Assembly (NCBI RefSeq): GCF_001750105.1
Contig: NZ_CP014143.1
Span: 806,001 to 870,000, forward strand
Length of the DNA: 64,000 nucleotides
Direction: 5' to 3'
Source of the DNA: Microbulbifer aggregans
GTDB lineage: Bacteria > Pseudomonadota > Gammaproteobacteria > Pseudomonadales > Cellvibrionaceae
The position numbers and the translations under genes are program-made. Shown here in pieces: positions 25,144 through 33,741 of the stretch. A model generated the notes under the pieces. The model worked only from the letters and a program-made list of their open reading frames with translations. It ran no database searches and was not told the DNA's origin. Every line of letters starts with the position of its first letter. Within the stretch, counting starts at the first letter, position 1.

Positions 25144-25581
25144 ATGATCAGAGAGGGTTTACTGGCGCTGCTATTGGCAACGGCGGTCATGCCGACCGCT
25201 GCGGAGGAGCTCTACCGCTGGGTGGACGAGAACGGCCAGGTGCACTTCGGCGATCGTCCCCCGGGCAGCGTCAAAGCCGAGGACGTGGGCGAGGAGCTCA
25301 CCCCGATCAACAGTGCCGATCCCACCCAGGCTGTCACCACAGCCCAGAGGAACCAGTCCGTCGATCTGGAGCGCCAATACCAGCAGCGCCAGAAGCAGCA
25401 GCAACAGCGCCAGCAGGCGCAACGGACTGAAGCGTGTCGGCGGGCCAAACGGGACCTGAGCATCCTGCGCGGTCCGGTGATCCTCGTCGATGAGTACGGG
25501 CAGCAGATCCGCCTCAGTGAGCGCGAGCGTCAGCAGAAGGCATCGGCACTGGAGCAGCAGATCCGCCAGCTCTGCGGCTGA
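25144..25581 (+). CDS. Secreted DUF4124 protein
   Basis: A 145-residue exported protein: signal peptide (residues 1-20), then the DUF4124 motif EELYRWVDENGQVHFGDRPP (residues 21-40). A Gln/Arg-rich linker (QRQKQQQQRQQAQR) and a short helical end with two cysteines follow. DUF4124 domains are common in gammaproteobacterial periplasmic proteins, with no assigned activity. It lies 45 bases behind the protease gene and is likely co-transcribed. A second DUF4124 protein occurs in the nitrogen cluster at 38.7 kb. Confidence 0.85.
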   Translation: MIREGLLALLLATAVMPTAAEELYRWVDENGQVHFGDRPPGSVKAEDVGEELTPINSADPTQAVTTAQRNQSVDLERQYQQRQKQQQQRQQAQRTEACRRAKRDLSILRGPVILVDEYGQQIRLSERERQQKASALEQQIRQLCG

Positions 25582-25689
25582 CCCCCACCCCGGCTGCCCC
25601 GGCTACCATTTAAAGACCCGGCCCTCTAAAATCGCCGCCCCAAGCGGCGACACCCGTTTATCCCAAAGATTTGCCGAGGCCACGAATCC

Positions 25690-26568
25690 ATGTCCGATCA
25701 GCTGGAACGCTTTATTTTTTCCAAACACGATATCCGCGGTCAGGTAGTCACCCTTACCGATGCCTACCGGGGGGTACTGGAGAACAACCAGCTGCCGGAG
25801 CCGGTACAGAGGTTACTCGGTGAGTTTCTCGCTGCGGCCTGCCTGCTCTCCACCACCCTGAAGTTCGAGGGCCTGCTGGCGCTGCAGGCCCGCGGTGAAG
25901 GCGATGTACCGCTGATCATGGCGGAATGCACCCACCACAGCGACCTGCGCGGCATCGCACACCTGGCGGAGGGCGCACAGATTGAAGACGGTGCCTCACT
26001 GCAACAGCTGGTGGGCGGGCGCGGGGTGCTGGCGATCACCGTGGAGCCGGAAAATGGTGAGCGCTACCAGGGCATCGTGCCGCTGGAGCGGGAAACCCTG
26101 GCGGAGTGTCTCGAGGACTATTTCACCCAATCCGAACAGCTGGCAACCCGCTTCTGGATCGAGTCCAGCCTCAGCACCGTCGGCGGCATCATGCTGCAGG
26201 TACTACCAGGCAATAACGCCGCGACCGAGGCGGAAAACGCCGACGCCTGGGAAACCGCCCAGCACCTCGCCGAGACAGTGACCGCCGACGAGTTGCATGA
26301 CCTGCCCCATGACCAGCTGCTGCACCGCCTGTTCCACCAGCTGAATCCGGAGGCACTGGGCACCGCGAACATCCGCTTCAAGTGCAGCTGCTCTCGTGAG
26401 CGCAGCGCGCGGGCACTGATCGCCATGGGACCCGAAGAGGTCTACCAGCTGCTGGAGGAACAGGAAGGGGAAATCCGGGCCGACTGCCAGTTCTGCAACA
26501 CCCAGTACCGCTTCGATCGGGAGCAGATCGAGATGCTGTTCAACGCCCCACCTCACACACTGCACTGA
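25690..26568 (+). CDS. hslO: Redox-regulated chaperone Hsp33
   Basis: A 292-residue Hsp33. The N-terminal substrate domain begins SDQLERFIFSKHDIRGQVV. The C-terminal redox switch is CSC at the KCSCSRERS motif and CQFC some 30 residues later, the CxC/CxxC zinc centre that unfolds on oxidation by peroxide plus heat and activates holdase function. A GAGG ribosome site precedes ATG 25690. A GC hairpin without T-run (26597-26617) lies after the stop. Position between hslR and pckA is conserved in many gammaproteobacteria. Confidence 0.95.
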   Translation: MSDQLERFIFSKHDIRGQVVTLTDAYRGVLENNQLPEPVQRLLGEFLAAACLLSTTLKFEGLLALQARGEGDVPLIMAECTHHSDLRGIAHLAEGAQIEDGASLQQLVGGRGVLAITVEPENGERYQGIVPLERETLAECLEDYFTQSEQLATRFWIESSLSTVGGIMLQVLPGNNAATEAENADAWETAQHLAETVTADELHDLPHDQLLHRLFHQLNPEALGTANIRFKCSCSRERSARALIAMGPEEVYQLLEEQEGEIRADCQFCNTQYRFDREQIEMLFNAPPHTLH

Positions 26569-26671
26569 GCCCCGCCGTCCTCCGCCGGAACAGACTGCGC
26601 CCGGTCCATCCGGGCGCCCCGGTCACATCCCGGTTGCACGCCGATTTTGGCCTCAAAATTCACCAAATCTA

Positions 26672-26686
26672 TGTAGTAAAACTACA
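26672..26686. promoter_or_regulatory. HexR-like operator upstream of pckA
   Basis: TGTAGTAAAACTACA is a perfect palindrome (TGTAGT / ACTACA around AAA) and fits the known HexR consensus TGTAATNNNATTACA with two symmetric changes. HexR senses the Entner-Doudoroff intermediate KDPG and controls sugar-catabolic and gluconeogenic genes in many gammaproteobacteria. The site lies 190 bases before pckA in the 307-base gap after hslO. The AT-rich sequence downstream probably holds the promoter. Confidence 0.6.
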
Positions 26687-26875
26687 TCATCGCGAAAACA
26701 AATATAGCGACACAAAATTTGCCTAGACAACGCTGTCATTGAGCAAAAAATAGCCTTTCTCAGTATCCCGTCAAATTGAAGTTTGCCATAATTCGCCCCC
26801 CGATTTTCCCGGCGACGCCTCCCGTTAGCGCCGCCCTATTATTTTCAGTCCTACAACATCACGGGTAATCGACGA

Positions 26876-28423
26876 ATGGCACAGATGGACGACACGGCAC
26901 AGGCTCTGAAAAACCTGGCGTCGGCGAAACTGATTGAAGAGGCGATCCACCGCGGCGAGGGCAAGCTCTCCGACACCGGCGCCCTGGTCACCGAGACCGG
27001 TGCCCGTACCGGCCGCTCTCCGGCAGACCGCTTTGTGGTGGAAGAGCCCTCCACCAGCGACAGCATCGAATGGGGCAAGGTCAACCGCCCCTTCCCGCAG
27101 GACAAGTTTGATGCCCTGTGGAGCCGCGCAGAAGAGTTCGTGTCCTCCTCCGACACCTTCGTACAGCAGCTGCACGTTGGCCAGCATGAAGACTACTACC
27201 TGCCGGTAGTGGTCACTGCACAGACCGCCTGGCACACGCTGTTCGCCCGCAACATGTTTATCCGCCCGGACAAGTACAACCCGAAGGGCAAAGAGGAGTG
27301 GCGCATCCTGCACGCCCCGAACTTTGTCTGCGAGCCGGAGCGCGACGGTACCAACTCCGAAGGCGTGGTGATCATCAACTTTGCCCAGCGCAAGGTTCTG
27401 CTGGCAGGCATGCGCTACGCCGGCGAGATGAAGAAGGCCATGTTCTCCGTGCAGAACTTCCTGCTGCCGGAAAAGGACGTGATGCCGATGCACTGTGCCG
27501 CCAACGTGGGCAAGGACGGCGATGTCTGCCTGTTCTTCGGCCTGTCCGGCACCGGCAAGACCACCCTGTCCGCAGACCCGGAGCGCTATCTGATCGGTGA
27601 CGATGAGCACGGCTGGGCCAAAGGCGGCGTCTTCAATATCGAGGGCGGCTGCTATGCCAAGACCATCAACCTGAGCAAAGAAAACGAGCCGGTCATCTGG
27701 GACGCCATCCGCTTCGGCGCCATCGTCGAGAACGTAGTGACCGACGAAGCCGGCGTACCGGATTACCACGACACCAGCCTGACCGAGAATGGTCGCTGCT
27801 CCTACCCACTGGAGCACGTGGTGATGCGCCAGCCGGGCAACCAGGCCGGTGAGCCCAAGAACGTGATCTTCCTGACCTGTGACGTTTCCGGTGTTCTGCC
27901 GCCGGTCTCCATCCTGTCCAAGGAAGCCGCCGCCTATCACTTCCTGTCCGGCTACACCGCCCGTGTGGGCTCCACCGAGCTGGGCGCGGAAGCGGGTATC
28001 CACCCGACCTTCTCCACTTGCTTCGGCGCACCGTTCATGCCGCGCGCACCGCGCGAATATGCCGACCTGCTGATGAAGCGCATCGAGGACTTCGGCTCCA
28101 AGGTCTACCTGGTCAACACCGGCTGGACCGGTGGCTCCGGTGACAACGGCAAACGCTTCCCGATCCCGGTCACCCGCGCAGTCATCGCGGCGATCCAGAG
28201 CGGTGCCCTGGAAGGTGCCGAGACTGAGCACCTCGAAGCCCTGAACCTGGATATCCCGCTGGATGTTCCGGGCGTTGAGAAGGCCTACCTGAACCCCCGC
28301 GAGGCCTGGTCTGACAAGGCGGCCTACGATGAGCAGGCCAAGAAACTGGCCCAGCTGTTTGCCGAGAACATCGAGAAGTTCCAGGTGAGCGACGATGTGA
28401 AGGCTGCCGGCCCCCGCGCCTGA
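26876..28423 (+). CDS. pckA: Phosphoenolpyruvate carboxykinase (ATP)
   Basis: A 515-residue ATP-dependent PEPCK, the normal length. Signatures are [12 protein letters not shown] (substrate-binding Arg), the kinase-1a P-loop [23 protein letters not shown] (kinase-2, metal), and [20 protein letters not shown] near the C-terminus. It converts oxaloacetate to PEP and starts gluconeogenesis. A HexR-like operator upstream suggests that it is repressed or activated according to sugar-acid supply. The codon use is strongly biased to C/G in third positions, as in highly expressed genes of this genome. It ends at a strong terminator. Confidence 0.97.
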   Translation: MAQMDDTAQALKNLASAKLIEEAIHRGEGKLSDTGALVTETGARTGRSPADRFVVEEPSTSDSIEWGKVNRPFPQDKFDALWSRAEEFVSSSDTFVQQLHVGQHEDYYLPVVVTAQTAWHTLFARNMFIRPDKYNPKGKEEWRILHAPNFVCEPERDGTNSEGVVIINFAQRKVLLAGMRYAGEMKKAMFSVQNFLLPEKDVMPMHCAANVGKDGDVCLFFGLSGTGKTTLSADPERYLIGDDEHGWAKGGVFNIEGGCYAKTINLSKENEPVIWDAIRFGAIVENVVTDEAGVPDYHDTSLTENGRCSYPLEHVVMRQPGNQAGEPKNVIFLTCDVSGVLPPVSILSKEAAAYHFLSGYTARVGSTELGAEAGIHPTFSTCFGAPFMPRAPREYADLLMKRIEDFGSKVYLVNTGWTGGSGDNGKRFPIPVTRAVIAAIQSGALEGAETEHLEALNLDIPLDVPGVEKAYLNPREAWSDKAAYDEQAKKLAQLFAENIEKFQVSDDVKAAGPRA

Positions 28424-28448
28424 AGCCTTCCGAGCGGCTAGCGACCTC

Positions 28449-28486
28449 AAAGGCCCCCGCAGAGCAATCTGCGGGGGCCTTTTCTT
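28449..28486 (+). terminator. Terminator of pckA
   Basis: A 15-bp nearly perfect stem (aaaggcccccgcaga / tctgcgggggccttt) with a GCAA tetraloop and following T-rich tail lies 26 bases after the stop codon. Confidence 0.93.
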
Positions 28487-28558
28487 TTGCGGCTATAGTG
28501 AATGAAGAGGCGCCGCGCGCCAGCGTGGCAAGGTAGTACTCAGAAGCCATCGGTGCTC

Positions 28559-29242
28559 ATGTCCGCAACAGACCAATTCACCCTGCTCGGCCGCGAAGCC
28601 CACCGCCACTGGCGGGCCGAGCGTATCAACTGGCTGGTACTCACCGGCATCGTGCTGCTGCTGTTGCTGACTATTGCCGGCCTCTGGGCCGTGCTTTATC
28701 TCCAGTCCGTTGAGCGACCGTACGTCGAGGTCCGCGGCTACCGCTTCGCCGATGAAGCGACCTTCCAGGAATTTCTCCGCCAGGGTGACAATCGCGCCCG
28801 ATTTGCCGAGTTCACCACTTTTCTGCGGGAGTCGGATGTCGACATGGAGCTTATTCCGCCACAGGACCTGCTGCGGCAGGGCTCCGACTGGCTCAGAATC
28901 CACGAGCCGCCATTTGCCCTGCCGCCCCGTGAAGATTGGCCCAATATCGTCGCTACCCTGCGGCTGGTCCGCGACGAGGTGGTACCCAATACCGGCCCCG
29001 TGCTCGTTGTTTCTGCCTATCGGACTGCGCGCTACACCCGCAAAGTGGGCGGCTCGGCCACCAGCCACCATCGGAATTTTTGCAGTGTGGACCTGGTGCC
29101 CAAATCCAATATCAGTCGCCGTGAGCTGGTTAACGAGCTGCAGACGATGCATGTGCGGATCGGTGCCGAGAGCCGGGCCGGGCTTGGTATCTATGGCGAC
29201 GTCCGTTTCCATATCGATACTTGCGGCTATCGCCGCTGGTAA
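28559..29242 (+). CDS. Membrane-anchored M15-type peptidase, tandem copy 1
   Basis: A 227-residue protein from ATG 28559 (MSATDQFTLLGRE); the frame is open 19 codons further up but without ribosome site and very near the pckA terminator. One membrane helix (about residues 24-46) anchors a periplasmic domain of the peptidase M15 (VanY/DacA zinc-carboxypeptidase) type: VVSAYRTARYTRKVGG, then SHHRNFCSVDLVP with the first His and Asp, and RFHIDTCGYRRW with the last His. A cysteine occurs at the same two places in copy 2, so a disulfide near the active site is likely. Cleavage of peptidoglycan stem peptides is the expected role. Confidence 0.75.
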   Translation: MSATDQFTLLGREAHRHWRAERINWLVLTGIVLLLLLTIAGLWAVLYLQSVERPYVEVRGYRFADEATFQEFLRQGDNRARFAEFTTFLRESDVDMELIPPQDLLRQGSDWLRIHEPPFALPPREDWPNIVATLRLVRDEVVPNTGPVLVVSAYRTARYTRKVGGSATSHHRNFCSVDLVPKSNISRRELVNELQTMHVRIGAESRAGLGIYGDVRFHIDTCGYRRW

Positions 29243-29267
29243 TTCCTTTTGAGGAGCATGATCGACA

Positions 29268-29996
29268 ATGGATATCAAAGAGAGTCCCGATCACGAGTGG
29301 ATTGATATTCACATTGAGCGACGCCGGGCGATCTGGATTACCGCGCTGACACTTGCGGGAATCTTGGTACTGGTCGTATTCACTGTGGAGAAGGTCCGGG
29401 AGCTCTCCGAGCGCATCGTCACCCCGCGCGAAATCATTCCGGTGGAGAGGATTCCGGAAAAACTGGTTATTCCCGATGTGTACAACGTGAAAGGCTATCC
29501 CGCCGCCTCCCCCAAGGCATTTGAGAAATTCCTCGATCAGAGCGGTGCTCGACCCAAGTACACACGCCTGCAGCATTTTCTCTACATCAACAAAGTGGAC
29601 GGAGTGGTACCCTCCTACTCCCTTCTGCGGCAGGGCAGCGACTGGCAGAAGGTCGGCGAGCCCCCCTTTGCCGTACCACCGGAGAAAAACTGGGGCAAGA
29701 TGGTAGAAACCCTGCGGCTCTTGCAAGAGGAAATCATCCCGGTGATAGGCCCGGTAACGATACTCTCCGGCTGGCGCACCACGACCTACAATGCCAAGGC
29801 CGGCGGATCCAAGCGCAGTAAACATATGCACTTTTGCGGATTGGACATGGTTCCCGAGCGGGACTACACAAGAGAAGAACTGGTGCCGATTCTGAAGAAA
29901 ATCCAGCGCCGTGTGGGCAAGAAGTGGAACATGGGGCTTGGCATTTACCGCGGTGTGCGCTTCCACGTGGACACCTGCGGTTATCGGAGCTGGTAA
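29268..29996 (+). CDS. Membrane-anchored M15-type peptidase, tandem copy 2
   Basis: A 242-residue paralogue of the gene before it, 25 bases downstream and behind GAGGAGC. It has the same plan: a cytoplasmic tip, a membrane helix (about residues 21-42), a linker and an M15-type domain with LSGWRTTTYNAKAGGS, SKHMHFCGLDMVP and RFHVDTCGYRSW. The shared LLRQGSDW motif and a PPFA(L/V)PP segment mark a common ancestor. The zinc ligands His, Asp and His are all present in this copy. In copy 1 the first motif reads SHHRNF, so both may be active. Probable role is peptidoglycan remodelling. Confidence 0.75.
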   Translation: MDIKESPDHEWIDIHIERRRAIWITALTLAGILVLVVFTVEKVRELSERIVTPREIIPVERIPEKLVIPDVYNVKGYPAASPKAFEKFLDQSGARPKYTRLQHFLYINKVDGVVPSYSLLRQGSDWQKVGEPPFAVPPEKNWGKMVETLRLLQEEIIPVIGPVTILSGWRTTTYNAKAGGSKRSKHMHFCGLDMVPERDYTREELVPILKKIQRRVGKKWNMGLGIYRGVRFHVDTCGYRSW

Positions 29997-30058
29997 TCGG
30001 CACACCGCACTGCGTAAACTAGCACCGTCATCAAACAACAATAATCGAGGGACCCACG

Positions 30059-31144
30059 GTGCAAGCAAAGATGGAACAGCGCTCGTTCATTGCCGCCCTG
30101 TTGCTGGTATCTCTGGCTTTTGCGCTGCTGCTCAAGCCCTTCTTCACACCGATTTTCTGGGCCTGTGCCATCACGGTAATTTTCTACCCGGTGTACCGAC
30201 TGCTGATGCAGCGGTTTCCAAAGTGGCCCAACCTGATGGCACTGCTGACACTGGTGCTCTGTGTAGTGCTGGTGGTAATCCCGGTGCTGGCGGTAGCCAG
30301 TTCATTCGTCAATGAAGCCGTCACCCTGTTTCAGAAAGCCCAGAGCGGCCAGATCGACCTGTCAAAGCAAATGGAACAGGTGCGCTCTGCCTTCCCGGGT
30401 ATCAATGCCTTCTTCGAGCGTATCGGCATTGATTTTGACCAGCTCAAAGAGAGAATCCTCAACTGGTTGATGAGTGCTGGCAGTTTTATCGCCAAGAATG
30501 CCATCGCACTGGGCCAGAACACGATGAACTTCTTCCTGATGCTGGGTCTGATGCTGTACCTGACCTTCTTCCTGATTCGGGATGGGGAATGGTTGGTGGA
30601 TCTGCTGATCCGTGCACTGCCACTGGGCGATGAACGTGAGCGCCTGCTGCTGGACAAGTTTGCCGAAGTCACCCGCGCAACCATCAAAGGCAACCTGGTG
30701 GTCGCCCTGACCCAGGGTACCCTGGGTGGCCTGATCTTCTGGGCGTTGGGCCTGCCGGCGCCGCTGCTCTGGGGTGTGGCCATGACACTGTTATCGCTAC
30801 TACCAGCTGTTGGTGCGGCGATCATCTGGTTCCCGGCGGCGATTTTCCTCTACGCCACCGGTGAGATCGTCAAGGCATCGGTACTGATGGCGTTCGGTAT
30901 CGGTGTGATCAGTCTGGTGGACAATTTATTGAGGCCAATTCTGGTGGGCCGCGACACGAAACTGCCTGACTACCTCGTGCTCTTCTCCACCGTGGGCGGC
31001 CTGATGATGTTCGGCATCAGTGGCTTTGCCATCGGGCCATTGCTGGCTGCGTTGTTCATGGCTTTCTGGCAGATCTTTATGCGGGAGTTCATGGGTTCCC
31101 ACGCACAAGCTGGAGAGGAGCCGGCTGCCGTCGATGGCAGCTGA
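30059..31144 (+). CDS. AI-2E (PerM) family membrane protein
   Basis: A 361-residue protein of the AI-2E/PerM transporter family with about eight membrane helices. The start is GTG 30059, six bases behind GAGGGA; ATG 30071 would be too far from this site. Family features are the paired N-terminal helices (LVSLAFALLLKPFFTPIF), the long amphipathic stretch (residues about 95-150), the GLMLYLTFFLIRDGEW motif and the C-terminal VGRDTKLPDYLVLFSTVGG. Members include AI-2 exporters and Na+/H+ antiporters, so the substrate cannot be given. Confidence 0.88.
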   Translation: MQAKMEQRSFIAALLLVSLAFALLLKPFFTPIFWACAITVIFYPVYRLLMQRFPKWPNLMALLTLVLCVVLVVIPVLAVASSFVNEAVTLFQKAQSGQIDLSKQMEQVRSAFPGINAFFERIGIDFDQLKERILNWLMSAGSFIAKNAIALGQNTMNFFLMLGLMLYLTFFLIRDGEWLVDLLIRALPLGDERERLLLDKFAEVTRATIKGNLVVALTQGTLGGLIFWALGLPAPLLWGVAMTLLSLLPAVGAAIIWFPAAIFLYATGEIVKASVLMAFGIGVISLVDNLLRPILVGRDTKLPDYLVLFSTVGGLMMFGISGFAIGPLLAALFMAFWQIFMREFMGSHAQAGEEPAAVDGS

Positions 31145-31348
31145 CATCCGATGGGCTCACCCACTGCAACAGCTCTTCACACGAGAATTCTTCCCCTAAT
31201 CTACACGCAGTAAAAGTCGATACAGGGCTCTAGGGCTGTTTTCAGACTCACTGGCCTAGAGTCCTGTTGATGGCGCCCCCCACGACAGGAAAAGGCGTCC
31301 GAAGCGAAGAGATGACGCAGACGGACACTCTCACCCCAAATACTCTTC

Positions 31349-31381
31349 TATAATCACCAACAATTTGGTACACGCGTACCA
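31349..31381 (+). promoter_or_regulatory. TATAAT box with LacI-like palindrome
   Basis: TATAAT at 31349-31354 is followed by TGGTACACGCGTACCA (31366-31381), an almost perfect palindrome with a central CG as in LacI-family operators. It would sit at the start of transcription of whatever is read to the right, where only two doubtful short frames follow. Confidence 0.4.
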
Positions 31382-31393
31382 GACAGGTCCTTT

Positions 31394-31561
31394 ATGTGGA
31401 GGACAAACCGGTACAGTCTCGATGCGAAGCAACAACTGGCTGGCGCTCGTCAATCTCCCCCATCACGGGCATGGATCGGCGGGCCAGAATTTCTCGCCTC
31501 GCTGACCCACCCCCGCGGCTCCACCGAAAGGCTCAGTACCGCCGAGTCCGCCATACCTTAG
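31394..31561 (+). CDS. Doubtful 55-codon frame behind the palindrome
   Basis: The frame starts at ATG 31394, 13 bases past the palindrome, and reads MWRTNRYSLDAKQQLAGA, then WIGGPEFLASLTHPRGS, ending at TAG 31559. It has no membrane helix and no recognised motif. The ribosome site is weak. It could be a leader peptide, a remnant of a longer gene or chance. Confidence 0.25.
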   Translation: MWRTNRYSLDAKQQLAGARQSPPSRAWIGGPEFLASLTHPRGSTERLSTAESAIP

Positions 31562-31581
31562 CATTACCTGTAAACACAGAT

Positions 31582-31731
31582 ATGGTCCGACGGAGCAAAA
31601 CTTGGAAGTATTACATGGCGTGGTTTCTGATCGCCTCCGCGGCGACCCTCTCAGCGACTGCAGGCATCGCTCCAGGTGTCATCATGTTTGTTAGCGCGGT
31701 TCTGCTGCCACTTATGGTCAATGACTTTTGA
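31582..31731 (+). CDS. Possible 49-residue membrane peptide
   Basis: From ATG 31582 the frame gives a basic tip (MVRRSKTWKYY) and two hydrophobic stretches, WFLIASAATLSATAGI and VIMFVSAVLLPLMV. The frame is open further up to 31396, but that part is not protein-like. No ribosome site is evident. The rest of the 0.8-kb gap between 31145 and 31986 shows no gene. Confidence 0.3.
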   Translation: MVRRSKTWKYYMAWFLIASAATLSATAGIAPGVIMFVSAVLLPLMVNDF

Positions 31732-31986
31732 GGGGCTCCACTGTTGCCAACTACTATCGGGAATAGAAGTGAATATTAAGCTGAGACTATGCACAGGAGA
31801 CTGCTATGACTCCTGCCATAGAATCTAGCGGTAAATAAAAAGCACAACCTGCCACCTCGACTGATTATCTTCCGCTTACATTCTTTTGCATCAACTTTTA
31901 TTTTTAGCCGGAAATTTAATGGCGCTTGAGCAGTCTGGATGGCTCGTGCTGCCGACGAAAAGTCAGAAGCCTCTCTTCGGGTCGAA

Positions 31987-32811
31987 CTAACTCTCCCACG
32001 GGCGGATGCCCTTCAGGCGCCGCTGCTCCTCCCGCTGTATGTGTTCGTTCATCTCGTGAATGGGGCGGTGGTCGACCAGCAACAGGCCCTCTGTCGCCCT
32101 ATCCAGGTCAGCGATCAGAAGAATGACCGTGGCGAACGTCAGCGCCAGGGCCACAGAGACCTGCGGAGAACCACCGCGGCTGATGCCAAACTGATAACCA
32201 ATCACCATCATCGCCAGGCCCGTCATAAAGTACATCGACAGCCAGATCGGCCTCGGGATGCGGTACTCCAGGCCCACCACTACCCGTGAATTGTGGTCGC
32301 GGATTACCTCACTCATGGGTTCCACGAACTGCCTCAGGTAGCCGGCATCATAATCCTGAGCCACATGCCGGTCGATGATGTCCCAGAGTTGCCGCTGCAT
32401 CATCTCTACCTTTGCCAGTGCCTCAGGCGTAATTTCCGTTTCAGCCGGATCATAATCACGGTAGTCCGCATACTCCGCCAGCAGCTTTTTGGCCTTGCCG
32501 ACCTCTGAGGGCAGCAGAAAGTCTGCATGCAGGTAAGCGTTATAAATTGCGTTCACCTCGGTAAGCAACAGGGCTTTTCGATCCCCAAAGCGGCTGGCGG
32601 TCATGTTGAACGTAAACGCGAGCAGAAACGCCAGCAGGCCGAGGGTAGCGCCCACGGCACTTCCGATTGATGACTCCTTTTGCTCGCCATGCTTGCGACG
32701 GTAGTGTCGCCCCACCAGGGCACCGATCCCAAGCGCGAGCAATACATAGCTGATGGTGCACAGGTAAACGATCCACAGGGGCACCGTATGAAAAATGTCA
32801 TCAGCGTACAT
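31987..32811 (-). CDS. DUF4239 membrane protein, tandem copy 2
   Basis: A 274-residue membrane protein from ATG 32811 (MYADDIFHTVPLW). Helices lie at about residues 12-34 (IVYLCTISYVLLALGIGALVG), 52-72 (VGATLGLLAFLLAFTF), and two near the C-terminus (YFMTGLAMMVIGYQFG; VALALTFATVILLIADLDR). The GATLGLLAFLLAFTFNM motif and the soluble middle are typical of DUF4239, a bestrophin-like family of unknown function. The gene is the second of two adjacent paralogues on the minus strand; the gap between them is 90 bases. Confidence 0.8.
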   Translation of the reverse strand: MYADDIFHTVPLWIVYLCTISYVLLALGIGALVGRHYRRKHGEQKESSIGSAVGATLGLLAFLLAFTFNMTASRFGDRKALLLTEVNAIYNAYLHADFLLPSEVGKAKKLLAEYADYRDYDPAETEITPEALAKVEMMQRQLWDIIDRHVAQDYDAGYLRQFVEPMSEVIRDHNSRVVVGLEYRIPRPIWLSMYFMTGLAMMVIGYQFGISRGGSPQVSVALALTFATVILLIADLDRATEGLLLVDHRPIHEMNEHIQREEQRRLKGIRPWES

Positions 32812-32901
32812 TGGACCACCCCCGGTCAAGCAGACGTGCCGCGAAGCCAGACAAACTTTCTCCAGAAATCCTTTTCTGCAATGTCGCGAAACGGCTGATG
32901 T

Positions 32902-33720
32902 TCATGGCATTGCGTCATTCGCCGCACGCTGACGTTGCTGCAGGGTGGCACTCAGTTCGGACATAGGGCCGTGGTCCACAATGAGAAGCCCTTCACCGGT
33001 GCGATCCAGGTCCGCGATCAGCAAGATCACCAGTGAGAAAGACAATGCGAGGGCGAGGGCAACTTGTGGTGAACCTCCCCGCGCCACACCCAGTTGAAAA
33101 CCAATCCCGAACATTGCCAGTCCGGTAATGGTATAGAGCGCAAGCCAGATAGGTGGGGGTATCTGGTAGCGCACTCCGACCTGCACCCTCAGGGTGTGAT
33201 AATCGATGACCTCATTGAGTGGTTGATAAAAGGCGCGCAATCTCTCTGTATCAAATCCGTCAGCCACATGTCGTGCAACGATCTGCCACAGCTCGTCATG
33301 AATTTCCTCACTGCGGGAGAGCAGGCGCAAATAGGTCTCCAGGTCTAGGTATCGGGGATGGAAATCCCGTACAGAAGCGTATTCAGCCAATAGCGATCGA
33401 GCCTCAGCCTTCCCTTTCTTATCGAGGAAGTCAGCACGCAGGTATGCGGTTGAGATCGCATTAACCTCACTTAAAAGCAACTGCTTGCGCTGGGCAAACC
33501 GCTCCGCGGTCATGTTGAAAGTAAAAGCCAGCATAAACGCCAACAAACCCAGTGTTGCGGCCACTGCACTGCCCAGGGAGCTGTCCTTGACACCCGTGTG
33601 ACCCCGCCGCTGACGGTATCCGAGCAGATATCCCAGCCCGAGCGTGGCCATGACCAGAAAGATCGATAATCCATAAAGGCCCGCCAGAGGCAAGGTGGAG
33701 AAGGGGTCGTAGATATTCAT
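32902..33720 (-). CDS. DUF4239 membrane protein, tandem copy 1
   Basis: A 272-residue paralogue of the gene after it. The motifs GSAVAATLGLLAFMLAFTFN, ALALALSFSLVILLIADLDR and the tail EGLLIVDHGPMSEL are nearly the same in both copies, whereas the soluble middle has diverged. Four membrane helices are expected. Two different copies in one operon suggest a hetero-oligomer, by analogy to bestrophin pentamers, but this is only inference. It follows the SGNH esterase gene by 21 bases and is probably co-transcribed. Confidence 0.8.
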   Translation of the reverse strand: MNIYDPFSTLPLAGLYGLSIFLVMATLGLGYLLGYRQRRGHTGVKDSSLGSAVAATLGLLAFMLAFTFNMTAERFAQRKQLLLSEVNAISTAYLRADFLDKKGKAEARSLLAEYASVRDFHPRYLDLETYLRLLSRSEEIHDELWQIVARHVADGFDTERLRAFYQPLNEVIDYHTLRVQVGVRYQIPPPIWLALYTITGLAMFGIGFQLGVARGGSPQVALALALSFSLVILLIADLDRTGEGLLIVDHGPMSELSATLQQRQRAANDAMP

Positions 33721-33741
33721 GCAGTTTCCGCAAGTTTCTAC

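Noticed and set aside
26825..28450. 541-codon open frame antisense to pckA
   Set aside because: The same artefact of codon bias; pckA has all active-site motifs.
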